Assembly: GCA_035426385.1 (NCBI GenBank)
Contig: DAOLZQ010000017.1
Location: 1 to 50,314, forward strand
DNA length: 50,314 bases
Reading direction: 5' to 3'
Origin: Parvibacillus sp035426385
GTDB taxonomy: Bacteria > Bacteroidota > Bacteroidia > Chitinophagales > Saprospiraceae
Part shown: one piece after another, positions 1-9,336 of the stretch
Numbering within the stretch: position 1 is the stretch's first letter
How the letters are laid out: each line of letters begins with the position of its first letter
The notes under the pieces: generated by a model
Databases searched by the model: none
What the model saw: the letters and a program-made list of their open reading frames with translations, nothing else
Told to the model about the DNA's origin: nothing
Made by a program: the position numbers and the translations under genes

Positions 1-46
1 TGCTATGCTCCCTTCCAGAAATCTCTATTCCCTTCGAAAGCGGATG

Positions 47-77
47 CAAAGATACCTGTTAATTTATCTATTCCAAA
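47..77 (-). promoter_or_regulatory. Promoter firing leftward, off the window
   Basis: Read on the minus strand this is TTTG (77-74), a 19-base spacer, then TATCTTTG (54-47), an exact match to the Bacteroidota housekeeping promoter. It points at a gene beyond the left edge, divergent from the citrate synthase gene. The target cannot be seen. Confidence 0.6.
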
Positions 78-199
78 TATTTTTATCAAAAAAGTTTAAA
101 TATTTTTTTGAACCCACACCCTGTAAGGCTGAATCACCATAAATTTTTATTTTTTCTAACTTTTAATGGCATATAAGCTTCATATTTGTCAGGTACAAA

Positions 200-207
200 T
201 ATATTTG
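200..207 (+). promoter_or_regulatory. Possible -7 element for gltA
   Basis: TATATTTG matches the Bacteroidota -7 consensus TAnnTTTG and lies 51 bases before the citrate synthase start codon. No TTTG is found at the expected 19-base distance upstream, so this is only a candidate. The nearby TACCTTGC at 217-224 is an alternative. Confidence 0.3.
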
Positions 208-257
208 TGAACAAGATACCTTGCAAAACATTTGAATAGTATACAATATAATAATCA

Positions 258-1562
258 ATGAATCCATTAAAGGAAATTTTCTACAATAAAGCCATAGCCG
301 TTCGCGAAGAACTTAAAAACTTTAATAAGACTTATGGTGAAAATAAGATAGATACTGTCAGTGCAAGTCAACTGACCGGTGGTATGAGAAACATCAAGTC
401 AATGCTTTGGGAGACTTCTCTACTGGATCCTGCAGAAGGTATTCGCTTTCGGGGATATAGTATCCCTGAATTGATAGTGGCTTTACCAAAGGCATTGGGA
501 GATACTGAACCATTGCCGGAAGGCCTTTTCTGGCTGATGGTTACCGGCGAAATACCTAGTGCCGAACAAGTTCAATGGCTGAGTAAGGAATGGGCAGGTA
601 GGAGCGGACTGGACCAAGCTGTCACAGATGTTCTAGATGCCTTACCCACGGATACTCACCCAATGACTCAATTTAGCATGGCAATCATGGCCTCTCAGCG
701 TATGAGTATATTTGCAAAGTCTTACGATGAAGGCATGAATAAAGCAGACTACTGGGATCCGATGTTTGAAGATACCATGAATCTTATCGCCCGCCTGCCC
801 CAGATCGCGGCATATATATATAGACGTTCTTTCCACGATGGAAATCACATTGCAGCGGATCCAAATCTCGATTGGGGTGCTAACTTTGCAAATATGTTAG
901 GTTTCAATAAACCTGATTTTGTCAGCTATCTGAGATTATATCTTACTATTCATGCTGATCATGAAGGTGGCAATGCGTCTGCACACGCTACCCACCTGAC
1001 CGGTTCTACGTTGAGTGATGCTTATTTGTCTCTTTGTTCAGGCATGAATGCACTGGCTGGTCCCCTTCATGGATTGGCCAATCAAGAAGTACTAAACTGG
1101 ATAAATGAACTAGTAGATAAAATCGGTACTTTGAAACCAACCAAAGAACAAATTGCTGAATATGTACAGACTACTCTTGCCGAAGGAAAAGTAGTTCCAG
1201 GCTACGGTCATGCAGTGCTAAGAAAACCAGATCCCCGATTTATGGAACAAAAGCGATTTGCCGAGCAATATATCCCTGATGGTGACTATGTCAATATTGT
1301 ATGGAAAGTATTTGAAGTAGTCCCGGGTATATTATCGGGGTTGGGTAAAGTAGCTAATCCATGGCCAAATGTAGATGCACACAGCGGCGCTGTGCTTATG
1401 TACTACGACCTAAAAGAAACCAGCTTTTATACTGTACTGTTTGGTGTCAGCCGAGCAATGGGCGTTTTAGCACAATTATGTTGGTCACGTATGTTGGGAT
1501 TACCACTTGAACGGCCTAAATCGATTACCTTTGAAGCATTGAAAAAACAAATAAATACTTAA
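258..1562 (+). CDS. gltA: Citrate synthase
   Basis: Condenses acetyl-CoA and oxaloacetate to citrate, the entry step of the TCA cycle, in the cytoplasm. The 434-residue protein resembles the mitochondrial/eukaryotic-type (Si)-citrate synthase more than the hexameric NADH-inhibited E. coli GltA. The catalytic triad is visible: His271 in GPLHGLAN, His318 in PGYGHAVLRK and Asp373 in WPNVDAHSG. The ATG start leaves a full-length N-terminus with no transit or signal peptide. The gene is followed after 11 bases by gcvH, so the two are probably cotranscribed. Nothing is missing or broken. The identification is firm; the gene symbol is by convention. Confidence 0.96.
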   Translation: MNPLKEIFYNKAIAVREELKNFNKTYGENKIDTVSASQLTGGMRNIKSMLWETSLLDPAEGIRFRGYSIPELIVALPKALGDTEPLPEGLFWLMVTGEIPSAEQVQWLSKEWAGRSGLDQAVTDVLDALPTDTHPMTQFSMAIMASQRMSIFAKSYDEGMNKADYWDPMFEDTMNLIARLPQIAAYIYRRSFHDGNHIAADPNLDWGANFANMLGFNKPDFVSYLRLYLTIHADHEGGNASAHATHLTGSTLSDAYLSLCSGMNALAGPLHGLANQEVLNWINELVDKIGTLKPTKEQIAEYVQTTLAEGKVVPGYGHAVLRKPDPRFMEQKRFAEQYIPDGDYVNIVWKVFEVVPGILSGLGKVANPWPNVDAHSGAVLMYYDLKETSFYTVLFGVSRAMGVLAQLCWSRMLGLPLERPKSITFEALKKQINT

Positions 1563-1573
1563 ATAACTAACGA

Positions 1574-1963
1574 ATGAATGTACCAAGCGAATTAAAATAT
1601 TCCAAAGAACATGAGTGGGTCCGATTGGAGGGCAATATCGCAACTATCGGTATTACAGATTTTGCTCAATCTGAGCTAGGAGATCTGGTGTATATAGATA
1701 TTGATACAGTAGGCCAAGTAGTCAAGAAAGATGATGTCTTCGGTACAGTAGAGGCTGTTAAGACTACATCTGATCTGTTCATGCCTGTCACTGCACGCGT
1801 GATAGAAGTCAACCCCGCAATAACGGAATCAGGCGATGACAATCCGGGACTCATCAATACGGATGCTTATGGTGAAGGATGGATAATCCGCGCCGAAATA
1901 CAAGATGAAGCCGAGTTTGCACAAATGCTCGATGCCTCCGCCTATCTCGAATTGATCGGGTAA
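1574..1963 (+). CDS. gcvH: Glycine cleavage system H protein
   Basis: The lipoyl-carrier protein of the glycine cleavage complex, which shuttles the aminomethyl group between the P, T and L proteins. The 129-residue length is typical. The lipoylated lysine is Lys63 in the GTVEAVKTTSDL motif. The N-terminus (YSKEHEWV) and the DNPGLINTDAYGEGW stretch are classic for the family. It follows gltA by 11 bases and precedes a VanZ-like gene by 13. No gcvP, gcvT or lipoylation gene is in the window, so the rest of the complex must be encoded elsewhere. Confidence 0.96.
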   Translation: MNVPSELKYSKEHEWVRLEGNIATIGITDFAQSELGDLVYIDIDTVGQVVKKDDVFGTVEAVKTTSDLFMPVTARVIEVNPAITESGDDNPGLINTDAYGEGWIIRAEIQDEAEFAQMLDASAYLELIG

Positions 1964-1976
1964 GCGAAGTATCCAA

Positions 1977-2354
1977 TTGTCGATACACAAGATAATTCGC
2001 GCTCGCATCCTGCCTTGGGTGTGGATTATCTTCTGTACTGTATTGTTCTTCATGCCGGGAAGTGCACTGAAAAGCAAATTTGTAATGCATGGTGGAGACA
2101 AAGTGGTCCATTTTATCCTATTTTTTGTACTTACACTACTTTTTGCAAGTAGTAATTACTTTAAAACTATCTCTTCCATTATTCTTTATCTCATACTAAT
2201 CTCCCTTTACATTTACGGCATCGAACTGGGTCAAAAATACCTTGCTTCAGGCCGCAGTTATGAATTTATGGACATGGTAGCCGACATGGCTGGCACGTTT
2301 GCGGCATTGGCTATCTACATTTTTCACAAAATATTAACTAATAAATCCCTTTGA
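1977..2354 (+). CDS. VanZ-like small membrane protein
   Basis: A 125-residue integral membrane protein with about four hydrophobic helices. The DKVVHFILFF segment and the later GRSYEFMDMVADMAG segment match the VanZ-like family, whose founding member gives low-level teicoplanin resistance; most homologues have no known role. The start is a TTG at 1977, because an in-frame stop lies only 24 bases upstream and the first ATG would remove the first membrane helix. It is 13 bases after gcvH and probably in the same transcript. The family call is good, the function unknown. Confidence 0.8.
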   Translation: MSIHKIIRARILPWVWIIFCTVLFFMPGSALKSKFVMHGGDKVVHFILFFVLTLLFASSNYFKTISSIILYLILISLYIYGIELGQKYLASGRSYEFMDMVADMAGTFAALAIYIFHKILTNKSL

Positions 2355-2392
2355 ATATCTATTCATCCCCAATAAGTTAAGTATTATTCCCT

Positions 2393-2400
2393 TACCTTTG
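2393..2400 (+). promoter_or_regulatory. Candidate -7 element for the first metalloprotease gene
   Basis: TACCTTTG is an exact TAnnTTTG match, 78 bases before the ATG at 2478. A -33 TTTG at 19 bases is not present, so the promoter would be weak or activator-dependent. The resulting leader would contain the two inverted repeats at 2408-2445. Confidence 0.4.
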
Positions 2401-2407
2401 AAATATA

Positions 2408-2445
2408 ATCTAACCTTAGATATTAACTGACAGATCATCTGTCAG
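2408..2445 (+). promoter_or_regulatory. Two adjacent inverted repeats in the protease leader
   Basis: ATCTAA-CC-TTAGAT (2408-2421) is followed by the perfect dyad CTGACAGAT-C-ATCTGTCAG (2427-2445) and then TTTTG. The second could be a terminator for the VanZ-like gene, an attenuator, or a protein-binding site. It lies between a candidate -7 element and the start codon. The short T run makes a strong terminator unlikely. Confidence 0.45.
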
Positions 2446-2477
2446 TTTTGCCAACCATCTGAAAAACATATATATTC

Positions 2478-5400
2478 ATGAGACTTATCTATCTTACTAT
2501 TACTATTGTTTTTTTATTTTTTATAAATAATGGTTCTGCCCAAAGTCAATTGTGGCATAGTAAAGAGCTCCATACGCTGGACATAGCTACTATGAAACAA
2601 ATTCAGCACTTACCATCCCGCGCCTTGTTGTTTCAAGCAGCAATAGATGACATCAGATTTACTCTGAGGCAAGCTGCCGATGGTGCTTCAAAGCAGACTA
2701 TCTCATTGCCTATGCCGGATGGCACATTCATTGAGTTTCGTCTCACTGAATCTTCAGTAATGCAAGCAGGAATACAGAGGAATCATCCTGAAATTAAGAC
2801 CTATTCTGCTCAGTCTACAGATAATCCCGAAATATATGGTCGTATTGGTGTACATGGTGCCGGATTCTTTGGACTGGTGTCTTATGGCGGTAAAGAAGTC
2901 ATCATTCAGCAGATCAGTCCAAACCTGGACCTATACTTTATTTATAATGTCGAAGATGACGTGGATGCTCAACTTTTACTCAAAACTAGTCTTTGTGGCA
3001 CCGAAATGCCTATCACTGTGCTCAATGGAGAAAATCTTCAGTCCCGCTCTTCTGAAAAGAGAATGCGTCACTTCAGAGTAGCAATTGCAACCACCTCCAC
3101 CTTTTCAGCAGATGTAGGTGGCACTCAAACTGCCGTCCTCAATAAAATAGTGGAAGTATTAAACGGTGTCAACCTTAGATACAATAAGGACATGGGTATG
3201 CACTTCGATCTGATCGATAAGGATACCATTCTATTTAACTTATCAAAGGATTCCGATTACTTTAAAAACACAACTAATGGAGGTGGCTTATTGGCACAAA
3301 ACCAAAGTTTCCTCCGTTCTAAACTGAATAACAATGAATACGATTTCTCGCAGGTCTGGACTACCAGTTGTACAGACGTGGGCGGAGTAGTATCAGGTCG
3401 TGCTTGTGATAATAGTGGAAAAGCAAGAGGAGTCTCCTGCGGCCCCAGAAATGTGGCCTATTTCCTAACTACTGCCAAACATGAAATGGGGCATCAGTTT
3501 TCTGCCAGTCATACATTCAACAGATGTGGAGAATCTACACAGTTTGCTTCCGGCGGTGCGTATGAGCCGGGTAGCGGGAGTACAATAATGGCCTATCCGG
3601 GTGCCTGCGGAACAGATAATATCGCAGGAGATGCCAGTGACTATTTCCACGTGATCAGTATTATTCAAATGACCAACTTCATTACTAATGTAGAGCCTGA
3701 CTGTGGGACATATTCCGATGAGATAAATCATACACCTGATCCCATACTGCTCCTTCCTAACTCACTACTTACCATTCCTAAGTCCACTCCATATGAACTG
3801 ATCGGTCGAGCTACTGATCCGGATAACGATAACCTGGTCTATAACTGGGAAGAATTTGATGTAGGAAACAATGAACCTTTGGGAACAAACGAAGAAACCG
3901 GGCCACTAAACAGGTCATACTTGCCGCAGAAAAAAGATAGCCTTCGCCTCGTACCAAAATTTGAGAACATACTCAGTGGCAACATTGATATTGCAGATAG
4001 ATTGCCTATTGTAACCAGAGATATGAATTGGAAATTCAATACACGTGATCAAAATATTAAAGCAGGTTCGACTATTTCCTTAGACTATAAATTTAAAGTT
4101 ACCGGTGATGCCGGTCCATTTAAATTTACGTTTCCAGATGCTTCCACTGATACAATTCTCAGAATGGGTCAGTATGTGGAATTGGTATGGGACGTAGCCA
4201 ATACAGACAGAGATCCGGTCAATGCAGATAAAGTGGATATCCTGGTCACGCGCAGCACACTGTATAATTTTACAGATACGCTGGTCAAAGGTACTCCAAA
4301 TGATGGACGCGAATATGTAATGATTCCATACGATGGAGCTAAACTAAGGTTCAAGATCAAAGCTTCTAATAGTATCTTTCTCGATCTGTCAAAAAAATCT
4401 TTAAAATCTGTATTTCCTGATTCAGCAGGTTATTCATTTGATGTTTATCCTCATAATGCATTACTCTGCCCTGCCAACAATCCTGTGATTGAAATCAAAA
4501 CAATCTCTTGGAATAATTACGCTACACCTATTACTATCGAAGCTGTAGATGGCTGGCCAGCAAATACAATTATCAGCTTGGATAAGACTATAATCAATCC
4601 CGGTGAATCAGCGCACCTGACCATCGACGTGTCTCAAGTGGATGAAAGTGGATTATACACCATCAGACTCAGGGGTATTACACCCGATCAAGATACTATC
4701 TGGCGCTATTTAGACGTCGAGATATTGGGATCTAAATTATTATCTAAAGGGGTTGCAGCTCCGCTAAATGGAGCACTGGCAGTGTCTCCTGCACCCATGT
4801 TTGAATGGAACACAATACCGGGCGCTGAGGATTATACTTTTGAATTGGCGGATTCTCCGGGTTTTGAACCAGATCACATTTTGCTGAGTTACTCCGGAAA
4901 ATTAAATGCAACTCAATATGCCAATATCTTGCCTCCCGGAAAAATATACTATTGGAGAGTAAAAGCTTTTAATAAATGCAATGGAGGCCCCTGGTCACCT
5001 ATTTATACTTTTCAGACTGAATTGTTTGAATGTTACAACTTAGATGGAAAAGGTCTACCTATCAATATATCCAGTAATCCGGCAGCACCACCGGTCATAG
5101 TTAATTTTAACCTCAGTGATTTTGATGGCGTAGTAAGCGATGTAAATGTAAAAAATATAGAAATCGCACATGGAGATATTGGCAACCTACAGATCATAGC
5201 ACAAGCTCCATCTGGAAAACAAATTATATTATTCAACAACTCGTGCTCAGGCTTCGCCAATATGAGAGTTGGATTTGACGATCAGGCGTTTGCTACTCTT
5301 ACTTGTGGAATGGTAAATCAACAGAAGATATTTAAGCCGGCCAATCCTTTGTCAGGATTCAATGGTGAATCGGTCCAAGGTGATTGGTCTATATTGGTGA

Positions 5401-6086
5401 AGACATCCTTCGGAGGTTCTACAGGGTCAGTTAAATCAATAGACTTTGAGTTGTGCGCCACAGCTGCAGCAACAAGTATCTCTGCATTAAATAATAAACT
5501 ATTACCGGTAAAAACTAATAACTCACAGGTTATATCTCGTGATTATCTAGCGTACACTTCCGGTATAAGCGATGATGACCAAATCATTTTTACTCTGTTA
5601 TCAAATCCACTGCATGGTCACTTGGAGAGATATGGCGTGACAGTCGAGGCAGGAGATACTCTCCTTCAATCCTGGATAAATGACTATCAGGTAGTATATG
5701 TACCAAATACAGACTATCAAGGTAGTGATAACTTTGATTTCATGGTGCGTGATAGAAAATTTGGTTATTTATCTCCGGAACTGTTTAATATCGATGTGAA
5801 AGATGCTAATCCGGTAAGAGTAAATCAGCCTATTGCAGTCCAGAAACTTATGATAGCTCCCAATCCTACAAGCCATCAGACAAGAATTTATCTCAATCAC
5901 ATTCAAAGTGAATTAGGTGGACATCTGAAATTATTAAATTCAAAGGGACAATTAATTCAAGAATATAAAATACCAAGTCAAACATCCACCTTTGATATAG
6001 ACATAAATACATATATTCCCGGTGTTTACTATGTCCAGTTCGTTAATAATACACTTCTTGCAACTCAGAAAATTATAAAATTATAA
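2478..6086 (+). CDS. T9SS-exported reprolysin-type zinc metalloprotease
   Basis: A 1202-residue secreted protease. In order: signal peptide (about 1-22, ending SAQ), a propeptide-like region, a reprolysin-like catalytic domain with HEMGHQFSASH (His335, Glu336, His339, His345) and Met-turn STIMAY (Met371), a middle region with a TIPKSTPYELIGRATDPDND motif, an Fn3-like domain (about 765-848), a proprotein-convertase P-domain (about 850-995), a cadherin-like segment (about 1005-1115), and a T9SS type A sorting domain (APNPTSHQTRI to the end). The usual Gly of HExxHxxGxxH is Ser here. It probably crosses the outer membrane by T9SS, with the C-terminal domain cleaved off. It ends in a strong terminator and is followed by a paralogue without the P-domain. 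The natural substrate is unknown. Confidence 0.9.
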   Translation: MRLIYLTITIVFLFFINNGSAQSQLWHSKELHTLDIATMKQIQHLPSRALLFQAAIDDIRFTLRQAADGASKQTISLPMPDGTFIEFRLTESSVMQAGIQRNHPEIKTYSAQSTDNPEIYGRIGVHGAGFFGLVSYGGKEVIIQQISPNLDLYFIYNVEDDVDAQLLLKTSLCGTEMPITVLNGENLQSRSSEKRMRHFRVAIATTSTFSADVGGTQTAVLNKIVEVLNGVNLRYNKDMGMHFDLIDKDTILFNLSKDSDYFKNTTNGGGLLAQNQSFLRSKLNNNEYDFSQVWTTSCTDVGGVVSGRACDNSGKARGVSCGPRNVAYFLTTAKHEMGHQFSASHTFNRCGESTQFASGGAYEPGSGSTIMAYPGACGTDNIAGDASDYFHVISIIQMTNFITNVEPDCGTYSDEINHTPDPILLLPNSLLTIPKSTPYELIGRATDPDNDNLVYNWEEFDVGNNEPLGTNEETGPLNRSYLPQKKDSLRLVPKFENILSGNIDIADRLPIVTRDMNWKFNTRDQNIKAGSTISLDYKFKVTGDAGPFKFTFPDASTDTILRMGQYVELVWDVANTDRDPVNADKVDILVTRSTLYNFTDTLVKGTPNDGREYVMIPYDGAKLRFKIKASNSIFLDLSKKSLKSVFPDSAGYSFDVYPHNALLCPANNPVIEIKTISWNNYATPITIEAVDGWPANTIISLDKTIINPGESAHLTIDVSQVDESGLYTIRLRGITPDQDTIWRYLDVEILGSKLLSKGVAAPLNGALAVSPAPMFEWNTIPGAEDYTFELADSPGFEPDHILLSYSGKLNATQYANILPPGKIYYWRVKAFNKCNGGPWSPIYTFQTELFECYNLDGKGLPINISSNPAAPPVIVNFNLSDFDGVVSDVNVKNIEIAHGDIGNLQIIAQAPSGKQIILFNNSCSGFANMRVGFDDQAFATLTCGMVNQQKIFKPANPLSGFNGESVQGDWSILVKTSFGGSTGSVKSIDFELCATAAATSISALNNKLLPVKTNNSQVISRDYLAYTSGISDDDQIIFTLLSNPLHGHLERYGVTVEAGDTLLQSWINDYQVVYVPNTDYQGSDNFDFMVRDRKFGYLSPELFNIDVKDANPVRVNQPIAVQKLMIAPNPTSHQTRIYLNHIQSELGGHLKLLNSKGQLIQEYKIPSQTSTFDIDINTYIPGVYYVQFVNNTLLATQKIIKL

Positions 6087-6106
6087 TTAGAGAATAATAA
6101 TTCCGG

Positions 6107-6138
6107 AAAAAGAGGCTGTTTCAAACAGTCTCTTTTTT
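6107..6138 (+). terminator. Rho-independent terminator after the first protease
   Basis: The hairpin arms AAAAGAGGCTGTTT and AAACAGTCTCTTTT pair with one G-T wobble around a single unpaired C and run into a T tract, 20 bases after the stop codon. It separates the two paralogous protease genes into different transcripts or attenuates the second. Confidence 0.85.
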
Positions 6139-6177
6139 AGTTTATACCTTTTAAAACCAAATCTTAAAAATAGATAA

Positions 6178-9100
6178 ATGCGCTATTGTATTTTATTACT
6201 TTCCTTTCTGATATTTAATTCTCAAATACAGGGTCAACAGCTTTGGAGCAGTGCACCAAATGCAGGACTTATACAAAAGACGCTTCCCGAGGATTCACGA
6301 GTGATGCAGTGTAATATTATTATGTTGACACAGCAACTCAATCTTAGTAAGCAAAACTTAAGCGGGATCCTTGACCTGCCTATGCCAGACGGCTCTTTGG
6401 CGACATTTAAGTTAACTTATTCTCCTGTATTAGGACCACATGATGCTGCTCAGTACCCATCTATTCAAACTTTCTCAATTGAGCATATAGGCAATAAAAA
6501 AGTAACAGGTCGGATTGGAATTTCACTTGAAGGATTTTATGCTACTTATATGGTGGATGGAAAAACTTATATGATTAGAAAAATTGAAAAGTTAGAGCAA
6601 CCACTTTATGCTATCTATAATTTGGATGCAAAACTAATCAAAAGCGCTAATGACCCGTCTTTGTTCTGTGGCACTGACCAACAAGAATTAGTACATACCC
6701 CTGAGCTAAATAAAAGATCGGATGTAAAGCATATGCACCACTATAAATTAGCGATATCGGCTACCTCAAACTTTGCTAAAGATCTTGGATTTGATACTAT
6801 AAAAGTCCTTGCTAAAGTAGTAGAGGCTGTGAATTTACTGAATGCAAAATACAATATTGAATTTGGAATACACTTTGACATGGTAGATTATGGAACCCGC
6901 TTCTTTAATTTTAATCCTCAAACTGACTATTTCAAAAAGCGAGATCAAGGACTGGAGCTGTTACAACAAAATCAAAATTTCATAGACAGTCTATTGACAC
7001 CTGATGAGTACGACATATCCCAATTGTTTACCGGGAATTGTATTGATGTAGGTGGTGTAGTATGGGGTCTTGCTTGTCGCAATGCTGATAAAGCTCGAGG
7101 AGTATCATGCAGAAGTAATGATGATGATTATTTTTTCACTACACTTAAACACGAAGTAGGTCACCAATTTACAGGTGGCCATACCTTCAATAGTTGTAAT
7201 GGAAGTTCCCAATATAATCCGTATTCTTCCTTCGAACCTGGTGCGGGTAGCACCATACTCTCTTATGGCAATAATTGTGGCACCGATAATGTAGGGGAAA
7301 GGTCAGATTTTTTTCACTCGATCAATATTCAACAGATAGGAAATTATAATGTAAGTCAAGAAGGTGAATGCGGGACATTGGACCTCAACTCAACCAATCA
7401 TATTCCGGAAGTTACCATCCCTATACCAAACAATGTGCTGACTATTCCTATCAAAACACCTTTCGAACTTCAGGGATCAGCAACTGACGCTGACAATAAG
7501 GTCTTGCTTTATAATTGGGAACAGTTTGACGTAGGTGCCGGTGAGCCTCTGGGGACAAACTTTGCTTCAGGCCCGCTCTTCGTTGTTGATCAACCCTCGA
7601 CTACCAATTACTACCGATCCTTTCCACGACTGGATGATGTGATCAGGGGCAGAAATACGATTTTGGAGAGACTACCTGAAGTTAGCAGAGAGATGAATTT
7701 CAATCTCACTGTGAGAGATGCAAATCCCATCGCAGGTGCTTCAGTTAGCGAAAAACTCACATTCCAGGTTACAGAAGATTCTGGACCATTTCAGTTTTCA
7801 TTTCCATCAAAAGAAACAGATACTGTATTTTCACTTGGCCAATACGTCACTCTGACTTGGGATGTAGCAAATTCTGATCTGTCACCGGTCAATGCAACAC
7901 ATGTAAATATACTCTTCTCGACAAACAACGCATATACCTTTCCAGATACTCTGGTAATGAATACACCAAATGATGGAATAGAAGAAATAATGCTGCCGAA
8001 ATATGCAGGAAAAGCACGTTTTAAAATAAAGCCCACCAATAATATTTTCTATAATATCTCTCACTCTGCGCTAGTCATTAAAAAAGATACCATAGAAGGC
8101 TTCGCTTTCGATCTCATCAATCATGAGTTATCCATGTGCAGAAATTCACTTGAGGCAGTTATCATCCGCTCTCTGAGTTTAGGAGGTTATGAAGGAAAGA
8201 TATTATATACAGCAGAAGCTCCATTGGGATCGAATATCAAACTCTCCTTTCAGAATGATAGCACAAATGCCGGGGTCCAGAATAAATTAATCATTGATAC
8301 GAAAGATGCCGCTGCAGGTGAATATACTTTGATCATCACCGGATCATCGCCATCAGGCATCAAAATCACCCGCTCCATTAGACTCAGTATAGCTGACCAA
8401 TATGTAGCTACTCCTGCACCTATCCTTCCGAAGGATGGGGACCTGGTCGATAGAGGCGTGCTGAAGTTTAACTGGGAAAAAGTAGATGGTGCGACATATC
8501 GAATTCAAATTTCTAACTCTCCCAGTTTCTCAGCAGGTAATGTTCTGATTGATACAGTTATTAATATTAATCAGTTTAGCAATATAGAGATTTTAAAGAA
8601 TGAGACAGTTTACTATTGGCGCGTAGTGGCACAGAGTGACTGCGGATTCGGACGCTGGAGTAGCCTTTCCTTTTTTAAATTGTCCAGCTTAGTAACTGAC
8701 ATAAATCTACAAAGAATTCAAGATGATACATTAAAAGTAAAATCCGGCTCTTTCAAGCACATCATAAGTACCAATCTGACAGTGGCAACATACACCTTAG
8801 GTGGAGACCAATTAGCGGATTCTGTCTATTTCCAATTGGTGACAATTCCTCTTCGAGGTAATCTATTGCTGACAGGTGAACAACTTAATGTGGGAGATTT
8901 CTTTAGTCAAAATGATATTGATAATGGGAAATTAATTTATACTACTAAAGATTCACAGTATCAAGGCGGAGATAATTTTGACCTGATCGCACTCTCCCAA
9001 AAAGGGATTGTCGATGGCTTTTACTCATTGGATATAGATATAAGGGATAAATACTCATTGAACACAAAGAGTATCTCTCCGCTGGGCTTACATGTCTATC

Positions 9101-9324
9101 CTAATCCGGGAAGAGATATCATCTACATAGAATTACCTGAATTTCAAAAAGATCTAAAAGCAAAATTATTGCTCTATAATTTCCAGGGTCAACAACTCCA
9201 GGAACTATCCACAGGCGACAAAAGGTTATTTACAATGCCCTTGAACACACTTCTTCCAGGAAACTATATCCTAAGGTATATCAGTGGAAATACGATTAAA
9301 GTGGGTACTTTTACCAAAATATAA
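6178..9324 (+). CDS. Paralogous T9SS reprolysin-like metalloprotease
   Basis: A 1048-residue relative of the preceding protease, evidently a tandem duplicate: same signal peptide, catalytic-domain and middle-region order with many shared stretches (GNCIDVGGVV, KARGVSC, CGTDN). The zinc motif is HEVGHQFTGGH (His325, Glu326, His329, His335). The Met-turn reads STILSY, with Leu361 where Met is expected, so activity may be altered. It lacks the P-domain. An Fn3-like domain (about 745-835), a cadherin-like segment (about 850-955) and a T9SS sorting domain (VYPNPGRDI onward) follow. The PASTA gene starts 12 bases after its stop. Activity and substrate are unknown. Confidence 0.88.
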   Translation: MRYCILLLSFLIFNSQIQGQQLWSSAPNAGLIQKTLPEDSRVMQCNIIMLTQQLNLSKQNLSGILDLPMPDGSLATFKLTYSPVLGPHDAAQYPSIQTFSIEHIGNKKVTGRIGISLEGFYATYMVDGKTYMIRKIEKLEQPLYAIYNLDAKLIKSANDPSLFCGTDQQELVHTPELNKRSDVKHMHHYKLAISATSNFAKDLGFDTIKVLAKVVEAVNLLNAKYNIEFGIHFDMVDYGTRFFNFNPQTDYFKKRDQGLELLQQNQNFIDSLLTPDEYDISQLFTGNCIDVGGVVWGLACRNADKARGVSCRSNDDDYFFTTLKHEVGHQFTGGHTFNSCNGSSQYNPYSSFEPGAGSTILSYGNNCGTDNVGERSDFFHSINIQQIGNYNVSQEGECGTLDLNSTNHIPEVTIPIPNNVLTIPIKTPFELQGSATDADNKVLLYNWEQFDVGAGEPLGTNFASGPLFVVDQPSTTNYYRSFPRLDDVIRGRNTILERLPEVSREMNFNLTVRDANPIAGASVSEKLTFQVTEDSGPFQFSFPSKETDTVFSLGQYVTLTWDVANSDLSPVNATHVNILFSTNNAYTFPDTLVMNTPNDGIEEIMLPKYAGKARFKIKPTNNIFYNISHSALVIKKDTIEGFAFDLINHELSMCRNSLEAVIIRSLSLGGYEGKILYTAEAPLGSNIKLSFQNDSTNAGVQNKLIIDTKDAAAGEYTLIITGSSPSGIKITRSIRLSIADQYVATPAPILPKDGDLVDRGVLKFNWEKVDGATYRIQISNSPSFSAGNVLIDTVININQFSNIEILKNETVYYWRVVAQSDCGFGRWSSLSFFKLSSLVTDINLQRIQDDTLKVKSGSFKHIISTNLTVATYTLGGDQLADSVYFQLVTIPLRGNLLLTGEQLNVGDFFSQNDIDNGKLIYTTKDSQYQGGDNFDLIALSQKGIVDGFYSLDIDIRDKYSLNTKSISPLGLHVYPNPGRDIIYIELPEFQKDLKAKLLLYNFQGQQLQELSTGDKRLFTMPLNTLLPGNYILRYISGNTIKVGTFTKI

Positions 9325-9336
9325 TGTATCAAACCC

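Noticed and set aside
1829..2111. Minus-strand frames across gcvH and the VanZ-like gene.
   Set aside because: Antisense shadows with no domain likeness; the plus-strand genes explain the region.
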